This document shows positions 34,252 to 39,661 of a stretch of DNA of 39,661 nt, piece after piece. The translations under genes and the position numbers were made by a program. The stretch is from Winogradskyella sp. UBA3174. GTDB taxonomy: Bacteria; Bacteroidota; Bacteroidia; Flavobacteriales; Flavobacteriaceae. Below the pieces are notes generated by a model that was not told where the DNA came from, searched no databases, and saw only the letters and a list, made by a program, of their open reading frames with translations. How positions within the stretch are numbered: the first letter of the stretch is position 1; each line of letters begins with the position of its first letter. The stretch is taken from the NCBI RefSeq assembly GCF_002364335.1, contig NZ_DEXW01000046.1, forward strand, positions 110,815 to 150,475. Reading direction: 5' to 3'.

Positions 34252-34717
34252 TTAAATTAAACCGTGTATAAATTTTGATGCTACCCGAAACTTTTTTTGG
34301 ACTAATTTTAATATACCACTCTCCAACAATAGGATAGTTTACAAACTTTTTTATTTCGCCAGTTACAATTTCACTAACAGACTTTTTTTTACTTAAATGT
34401 AACGTCTTCTTGTCTGAGTTAAGTAGAGTTTTTGTTTTACCCTCGGGAATGACACTCTCTATTGAAAATTCACCTTTTTTCACATCACTAGAATTATAAA
34501 TTTCTATTGTTAAATCTCCCTTGTAAATTTCAGAAGATATACGAATGTCCAAGGTTGATGTCCCAAGTTTAACATCCAAGGGGATTTTTATAATCTCCGA
34601 GTCTTCAGTGTTAACCGTTATTACTCGTCTTAACTCGAATGAAGTTTCTTGCGTAAATAAAGCTTGAGAACTCAAAACAAGAGTTAGTAATAAAAAAATA
34701 GTTTTTAAAAATTTCAT
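34244..34717 (-). CDS. Secreted protein of unknown function, partner of the LuxR-type gene
   Basis: A 157-residue exported protein. Signal peptide MKFLKTIFLLLTLVLSSQALF. The mature part is beta-strand-rich and lysine-rich ('LDIRISSEIYKGDLTIEIYN', 'PIVGEWYIKISPKKVSGSI'), with the 'GEWYIKI' strand recalling proprotein-convertase-P-like or jelly-roll sandwiches, but this is only a resemblance and I do not recognise the family. It has no cysteines and no catalytic motif. Its stop overlaps the start of the membrane LuxR-type regulator by 8 bp, so the two are translated together. A good promoter precedes it (34744-34771). Confidence 0.78.
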   Translation of the reverse strand: MKFLKTIFLLLTLVLSSQALFTQETSFELRRVITVNTEDSEIIKIPLDVKLGTSTLDIRISSEIYKGDLTIEIYNSSDVKKGEFSIESVIPEGKTKTLLNSDKKTLHLSKKKSVSEIVTGEIKKFVNYPIVGEWYIKISPKKVSGSIKIYTRFNLND

Positions 34718-34743
34718 AATACTTATGTTTTAAATTAATACTA

Positions 34744-34771
34744 CAAAACTATTTAAACAAAAGAGATTCAA
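34744..34771 (-). promoter_or_regulatory. Promoter of the secreted protein/LuxR pair
   Basis: On the minus strand TTG (34769-34771) stands 17 bp from TAGTTTTG (34744-34751), an exact TAnnTTTG. Spacing fits the Flavobacterium promoter form. The start of transcription would fall near 34737, leaving about 20 bases of leader before the ATG at 34717. Confidence 0.7.
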
Positions 34772-34787
34772 GACATTTTATAAGTAT

Positions 34788-34828
34788 GAAAAAGGGTCTA
34801 ATAAAGTTTTAAAAACGTATTAGACCCT
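34788..34828 (-). terminator. Terminator of the acyl-CoA ligase gene
   Basis: AGGGTCTAATA (34793-34803) and TATTAGACCCT (34818-34828) pair perfectly over 11 bp. On the minus strand the stem is followed by five T (complement of 34789-34793). It starts 9 bp after the ligase stop codon. Confidence 0.88.
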
Positions 34829-34836
34829 ATGTTTTT

Positions 34837-36609
34837 CTATGCTCTGTAAATTTTATCATAAAGTTCTTGATAAATGCCCTTAATAATATTGCGTTTCATT
34901 TTCATGGTAGGAGTAAGGTGACCACCATCAATAGACCAAATATCTGGCGTTAACTCGAAACGTTTTATTTGTTCCCATTTCCCAAAGTTCTTATTGTATT
35001 TGTCTATTTCTTTTTGAATACGATTAATTACAATTTCTGAATTGGCAATTTCTGCTTCAGTTGTGCCAACTCCATTTTGCTTATGGTGAATCCAATCGCG
35101 TACAAAATCGAAATTAGGCTGAATTATTGCTGCTGGCATTTTTTCACCTTCACCAACCACCATAATTTGTTCTATGAAAAGCGATTGCTTCATTTCATTT
35201 TCTAAAAGTGGTGGAATTACATATTTACCACCAGAAGTTTTAAACATTTCTTTTTTACGGCCTGTAATATGCAAAAATCCGTCATCATCAATTTTACCTT
35301 TGTCACCGGTATGAAAATAATCACCAGTCATAACACTTGCTGTTTTTTCTGGATCTTTATAATAGCCTAACATTACGTTCGGACCTTTGATTAGTAATTC
35401 TCCGTCTTCAGCGATTTTTACCTCTACATTATCTATTGGTTTGCCAACAGCGCCTACCTTATACATGTTATCTTTATATAAGCCTACTGATACTACTGGT
35501 GATGTTTCTGTTAGGCCGTAACCTTCCATAACTCTCATGCTAGCTGCTCCAAACATTCTTGCTAATCTCGGCTGGAGTGCTGCACTTCCCGAGACCATAG
35601 TGCCTAATTCTCCACCAAGAGCTTCACGCCATTTACTAAAAATAAGTTTGTTGGCTATTTTAAGTTGAAACTCATACCAAGCTCCATTTGCTCCATAAGG
35701 TTCCCAACGTTCCCCTAATCTTACAGCCCAAAAGAATAGGCCTTTTTTAATACCAGATAGTTCTTCACCCTTAAGCATTATTTTATCGAATACTTTTTCG
35801 AGTAAACGAGGAACAACACTCATTAAATTAGGTTTAATTTCTTTAGCGTTATCTCCAATTTTATCAATGCCTTCAGCAAAATATATAGATGTACCTGCAT
35901 ATTGATAGACATAGATTAGTACGCGCTCAAAAATATGACAAATAGGAAGAAAGCTTAGAATACGTGTTTCACCTTCACTCAAAGGAACTCTTAGAGAACT
36001 GTCTAAAACGTTACTAGTAATATTCCAATGCGATAGCATTACACCTTTAGGTTTTCCTGTAGTACCTGATGTGTATATTATTGTAGCTAAATCAGAGGAC
36101 TTTACAGCGTCTTTTCTTGCTTCAACTTCTTGTTGTGTGCTTTCATCTTTACCTAATTCGAATAATTCGGAATAGTGTTTACAGCCTTCAATATGGTCAA
36201 AAGAATAAACTTCTTTTAAACTTGTGTTTGCTTGTACTTTTCTAACTTTTTCTAAAACTTCTGCATCAGAAACAAAGCAGTAAATAGATTCGCTATGATT
36301 AAGGACGTACTCATAATCTTCTGCACATATCGTTGGATAAATAGGAATATTTTGAGCTCCTGTTTGTAGAATCCCAATATCCATAATATTCCATTCTGTT
36401 CTATTTGAGGAAGATATTAAAGCAATTTTATCATTTTTTTGAATTCCTAATTTTAAAAGTGCCCTACTTATTGCATTAGCTTTATTTAAATACTCTTGAG
36501 TTGACATTGGAGTCCACACACCATCATATTTAGTGACTAAAGCACTTTTATTAGGTTTGTGTTCTAGTTGGTAGTAAGGGAAATCAAAAAGGCGTTTAAC
36601 GTCTGTCAT
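34837..36609 (-). CDS. Long-chain acyl-CoA synthetase (AMP-forming)
   Basis: A 590-residue adenylate-forming ligase that activates fatty acids to acyl-CoA with ATP. The P-loop-like signature 'IIYTSGTTGKPKGVMLSH' is complete, followed by 'GYGLTETSPV', 'YFHTGDKGKIDDDGFLHITG' and 'RKKEMFKTSGGKYVIPP', with a hinge and linker motif. The overall form matches the FAA1-like class rather than E. coli FadD. No signal peptide or membrane helix. The ATG at 36609 is chosen over a TTG at 36615. It is not in the marR-fad operon; about 1.6 kb containing the secreted protein/LuxR pair separates them, but its product would feed that pathway. It has its own terminator. Confidence 0.93.
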   Translation of the reverse strand: MTDVKRLFDFPYYQLEHKPNKSALVTKYDGVWTPMSTQEYLNKANAISRALLKLGIQKNDKIALISSSNRTEWNIMDIGILQTGAQNIPIYPTICAEDYEYVLNHSESIYCFVSDAEVLEKVRKVQANTSLKEVYSFDHIEGCKHYSELFELGKDESTQQEVEARKDAVKSSDLATIIYTSGTTGKPKGVMLSHWNITSNVLDSSLRVPLSEGETRILSFLPICHIFERVLIYVYQYAGTSIYFAEGIDKIGDNAKEIKPNLMSVVPRLLEKVFDKIMLKGEELSGIKKGLFFWAVRLGERWEPYGANGAWYEFQLKIANKLIFSKWREALGGELGTMVSGSAALQPRLARMFGAASMRVMEGYGLTETSPVVSVGLYKDNMYKVGAVGKPIDNVEVKIAEDGELLIKGPNVMLGYYKDPEKTASVMTGDYFHTGDKGKIDDDGFLHITGRKKEMFKTSGGKYVIPPLLENEMKQSLFIEQIMVVGEGEKMPAAIIQPNFDFVRDWIHHKQNGVGTTEAEIANSEIVINRIQKEIDKYNKNFGKWEQIKRFELTPDIWSIDGGHLTPTMKMKRNIIKGIYQELYDKIYRA

Positions 36610-36675
36610 AATCAACTTAGCAAAAAATTAGGTATGTAGTTACGAAAATATGAAAATAAACGCTATAAATATGAT

Positions 36676-36703
36676 GTTAAAAAAAGAGGTGTCTTTTTTT
36701 AAC
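36676..36703 (-). terminator. Terminator of purL
   Basis: GTTAAAAAAAGA (36676-36687) and TCTTTTTTTAAC (36692-36703) pair perfectly over 12 bp with a 4-base loop. The stem begins 6 bp after the purL stop codon. It is AT-rich and its T run lies within the stem, so it may work less efficiently than the other terminators here. Confidence 0.7.
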
Positions 36704-36709
36704 AAAAAA

Positions 36710-39661
36710 TTAGTCCTTTTGAATCCATAATCGTGCATTTACAAAAGCTTCTAACCAAGGAGAAACTTCGTCTTTTCTGCCTTCTGGATAATTAGCCCAA
36801 TTCCATTGAAATGTAGATCTTTCAATATGTGGCATAGTTACTAAATGGCGTCCTGTTATGTCGCACAACATTGCAGTATTAAAATCTGATCCATTTGGAT
36901 TGTGCGGATAAGCATCGTAACTATATTTTGCAACAATATCATAGTTGTCTTCTGCTTGTGGTAAACTGAATTTACCTTCTCCATGAGAAATCCAAACCCC
37001 TAGTGTTGTGCCCTCTAAAGTAGATAGCATTACCGAGTTGTTTTTTTGAATTTTCACTGATGTAAAAGCACTTTCGTGCTTATGAGAATCGTTATGGACC
37101 ATTTTTCCATGTTGAGCATGGTCTGGGTTGATGAGATCTAATTCCATCCATAACTGACAACCATTACAAATACCAACAGATAAAGTGTCTTTGCGATCAA
37201 AGAAATTCTTTATCACTTTATTAGCTTTTTCGTTGTACTTAATGGCACCAGCCCATCCTTTTGCAGAGCCTAAAACATCAGAATTACTAAAACCTCCAAC
37301 AGCTCCTAAAAATTGAATATCTTCTAGTGTTTCTCTGCCAGAAATTAAATCCGTCATATGCACATCTTTAACATCAAAACCTGCTAAGTACATAGCATTT
37401 GCCATTTCGCGCTCGGAGTTACTTCCTTTTTCTCTAAGAATTGCCGCTTTGGGTTTAGGTTTACTCGTGTCTATTTGGTGTAATTTTCCTGTGAAATACT
37501 TTGGGAATTCGTAAGTTAATGCTTGATTTTTATAATTTTCAAAACGTGTATCAGCGAGTCCGTTTGCTGTTTGTTTGCGGTCGAGTAGAAGTGAGGTTTT
37601 ATACCATATATCTCTAATTTCCGTGACATTAAAAGAGAAACTGTCTTCTTTGTTTTTAATAGTTACAATGCCAGAGTTATTAGCTGTTCCTATGTTAAAA
37701 AACTCAATATTCTTTTCTGATAATAACGTTTCTACAGAATTATCGGCTTGAAAAACAATCCCTGAATTTTCGGAAAATAAAACTTTTATAGAATCGTCTT
37801 CGTTTAAAGATGAAATATCAAATTCTGCACCTAAATTAACATCAGCAAAACATAGTTCTAATAACGTGGTTATTAATCCTCCAGAAGCAATATCATGACC
37901 AGCAGAAATTTTATCAGATTTGATTAAATTTTGAATTGTATTAAAAGTATCTTTTACAAATGATGCGTTTTTTACATCAGGCGCATCATTTCCGATGGTG
38001 TTTAAGATTTGATTAAACGAGCTTCCTCCTAATTTGAATGTGTCCTGAGACATATTAATGTAATAGATGTTTTGTCCATTTTGTTGCAAGACAGGCTCTA
38101 CGACTTTAGAAATTTCATTACAATTTCCAGCAGCAGAAATAATAACTGTTCCTGGGGAGATGACGTCACCATCTTTATATTTCTGTTTCATAGAAAGCGA
38201 GTCCTTTCCTGTAGGAACATTGATTCCCAGATCTATAGAGAATTCTGAAATTGCCTTAACAGCTTTATATAAACGTGCGTCTTCACCTTCATTTTTGCAA
38301 GGCCACATCCAGTTTGCCGAGAGTGAGACAGAGGTTAAGTTATCTTTTAAAGGCGCCCAAATAATATTAGTTAATGCTTCTGTAATAGAATTTCTGCTTC
38401 CTGCTTCTGGATGAATTAAGCCAGAAATAGGTGAGTGACCAATAGAGGTCGCAATACCTTCTTTTCCGTTATAATCTAAAGCCATAACACCAACGTTATT
38501 CAATGGAACTTGTAAAGGTCCAACGCATTGTTGCTTGGCGACTTTACCACCAACACAACGGTCTACTTTATTTGTTAACCAATCTTTACAAGCTACAGCT
38601 TCTAATTGTAAAACCTGTTCCAGGTAGATGTGTAAATTTTTGGTTTTATATCTTGAATTTTTATAATTTCTATGAACGGTATTATCTGTTAAAATAGTTT
38701 TAGGTGAACTACCAAACATATCCTCTAAAGCTAAATCCATAGGTTTTTCGCCAGTGGTTTCAGATTCAAACGTAAAGCGATTATTTCCTGTTACATTTCC
38801 AACAGTGTATATCGGTGAACGCTCACGTTCTGCAATTTTCTGTAAGGTGTCTAAATGTTTTTCAGCGATAACTAGTCCCATACGTTCTTGGGATTCATTA
38901 CCAATAATTTCTTTAGCAGATAATGTAGGATCTCCGATAGGTAATTTATCTAAATTGATATGTCCACCTGTATCTTCTACCAATTCCGACAAACAGTTTA
39001 AATGGCCACCAGCACCATGATCGTGAATTGAAACAATAAAATTTTCATCACTTTCTACCATTCCACGAACCGCATTTGCTGCACGTTTCTGCATTTCTGG
39101 GTTAGAACGTTGTACTGCATTTAGCTCAATACCCGAATCTAAAGCACCTGTGTCTGCAGAAGAAACAGCAGCTCCTCCCATACCAATTCTGTAATTGTCA
39201 CCGCCAAGAATTACAATTTTATCTCCTTCTTGTGGTGTGTCCTTTAGTGCTTGTTCTGCTTTACCATAGCCTATACCACCAGCTTGCATAATTACCTTAT
39301 CGTAACCTAATTTTCTTGTTACTGACTTACTTGATGCTGAATTTTCTTTGTGCTCAAAAGTTAAAACTGAACCACAGATTAAAGGTTGTCCGAATTTATT
39401 TCCAAAGTCCGAAGCTCCGTTCGACGCTTTTATTAAAATATCCATAGGAGTTTGGTATAACCAATCTCTTGCTTCAAATTTTTGTTCCCAATGCCTGTTT
39501 TCTTCTAAACGAGAATACGATGTCATATAAACTGCAGTACCAGCTAAAGGTAATGATCCCTTTCCTCCAGCAAGTCGATCTCTAATCTCACCACCAGAAC
39601 CGGTTGCAGCGCCATTAAAAGGCTCAACCGTTGTTGGGAAATTATGTGTTTCAGCTTTTAT
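36710..39661 (-). CDS. purL: Phosphoribosylformylglycinamidine synthase, N-terminus missing
   Basis: The last 983 residues of the large single-chain FGAM synthase; the start lies beyond the right edge. The enzyme converts FGAR and glutamine to FGAM in purine synthesis. The reading frame stays open to 39661 and reads the conserved 'KAETHNFPTTVEPFNGAATG' and 'GEIRDR' at the window edge, so the ATG at 39526 is an internal Met, not the start. Two ATP-grasp-like AIRS halves follow ('PTGKDSLSMKQKYKDG', 'SAGHDIASGGL'). The C-terminal glutamine amidotransferase has the nucleophile in 'GICNGCQLW' and the His/Glu pair in 'MPHIERSTFQW'. The full protein should be about 1220 residues. Confidence 0.95.
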   Translation of the reverse strand: MKAETHNFPTTVEPFNGAATGSGGEIRDRLAGGKGSLPLAGTAVYMTSYSRLEENRHWEQKFEARDWLYQTPMDILIKASNGASDFGNKFGQPLICGSVLTFEHKENSASSKSVTRKLGYDKVIMQAGGIGYGKAEQALKDTPQEGDKIVILGGDNYRIGMGGAAVSSADTGALDSGIELNAVQRSNPEMQKRAANAVRGMVESDENFIVSIHDHGAGGHLNCLSELVEDTGGHINLDKLPIGDPTLSAKEIIGNESQERMGLVIAEKHLDTLQKIAERERSPIYTVGNVTGNNRFTFESETTGEKPMDLALEDMFGSSPKTILTDNTVHRNYKNSRYKTKNLHIYLEQVLQLEAVACKDWLTNKVDRCVGGKVAKQQCVGPLQVPLNNVGVMALDYNGKEGIATSIGHSPISGLIHPEAGSRNSITEALTNIIWAPLKDNLTSVSLSANWMWPCKNEGEDARLYKAVKAISEFSIDLGINVPTGKDSLSMKQKYKDGDVISPGTVIISAAGNCNEISKVVEPVLQQNGQNIYYINMSQDTFKLGGSSFNQILNTIGNDAPDVKNASFVKDTFNTIQNLIKSDKISAGHDIASGGLITTLLELCFADVNLGAEFDISSLNEDDSIKVLFSENSGIVFQADNSVETLLSEKNIEFFNIGTANNSGIVTIKNKEDSFSFNVTEIRDIWYKTSLLLDRKQTANGLADTRFENYKNQALTYEFPKYFTGKLHQIDTSKPKPKAAILREKGSNSEREMANAMYLAGFDVKDVHMTDLISGRETLEDIQFLGAVGGFSNSDVLGSAKGWAGAIKYNEKANKVIKNFFDRKDTLSVGICNGCQLWMELDLINPDHAQHGKMVHNDSHKHESAFTSVKIQKNNSVMLSTLEGTTLGVWISHGEGKFSLPQAEDNYDIVAKYSYDAYPHNPNGSDFNTAMLCDITGRHLVTMPHIERSTFQWNWANYPEGRKDEVSPWLEAFVNARLWIQKD

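Noticed and set aside
37993..38414. Plus-strand open frame of 115 residues within purL
   Set aside because: Antisense to a strongly conserved enzyme and without any family features.
39524..39526. ATG as the purL start
   Set aside because: The frame is open to the window edge and reads core PurL motifs upstream of it, so it is an internal Met.
1..39661. CRISPR arrays, tRNA or rRNA genes, insertion sequences
   Set aside because: I looked through the intergenic gaps and saw no direct-repeat array, cloverleaf, transposase or terminal inverted repeats.

Overview
The window looks like a chromosomal segment from a marine-type member of the Bacteroidota, most probably Flavobacteriaceae. The DNA is AT-rich, Shine-Dalgarno sequences are absent or weak, and several promoters fit the Bacteroidota form TTG...TAnnTTTG. 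The gene content is also typical: an orphan TonB-plug protein with an MG2 domain, soluble histidine kinases carrying RSRxMAM linkers, and a long single-chain PurL. I see no rRNA, tRNA, CRISPR array, transposase or phage gene. No gap exceeds 300 bases; the longest is the 143 bp upstream of the FIST operon (25325-25467). Both ends cut genes: a BNR/sortilin-like protein on the left and purL on the right.

Layout. (1) 1-3373: a truncated secreted BNR-repeat protein, then a divergent VWA/AAA+ ATPase pair that ends at a hairpin shared with the opposing genes. (2) 3480-10248: six minus-strand genes minus one boundary, namely a PepSY membrane protein, a YdeI/OmdA protein, an MG2/TonB-plug protein, an M1 peptidase and an M28 peptidase. 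(3) 10257-16870: a bifunctional trehalose-6-phosphate synthase/phosphatase divergent from a GH15 hydrolase, a DUF6265-CBM9 secreted protein, and an M24 peptidase lipoprotein. (4) 25324 down to 16901: a tightly packed seven-gene signalling operon, FIST - FIST - histidine kinase - NTF2/three-module histidine kinase - receiver - receiver/class III cyclase - three-helix membrane protein resembling the Pycsar effector PycTM (DUF5706). (5) 25468-27016: a 63-residue coiled-coil protein and a propeller/NTF2 protein. (6) 33108 down to 27110: marR-fadN-fadA-fadE, a beta-oxidation operon with two palindromic operators over its promoter and a strong terminator. (7) 33214-34717: a secreted protein and a membrane-anchored LuxR-type regulator in overlapping frames. 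(8) A long-chain acyl-CoA ligase and purL, each with its own terminator.

How the genes work together. The acyl-CoA ligase would activate fatty acids that FadE, FadN and FadA then degrade, under control of the MarR regulator. The trehalose genes make the sugar and may hydrolyse it or a related glucoside. The most interesting part is the signalling operon. FIST proteins probably sense small ligands, two kinases with near-duplicate cores pass phosphate to two receivers, one receiver drives a cyclase whose residues predict cAMP, and the last gene encodes a membrane protein of the family that answers cyclic nucleotides in Pycsar. This places a Pycsar-like cyclase/effector pair under two-component control, in a metabolic rather than a defence neighbourhood. 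The family assignments come from reading motifs and have not been tested by database search.
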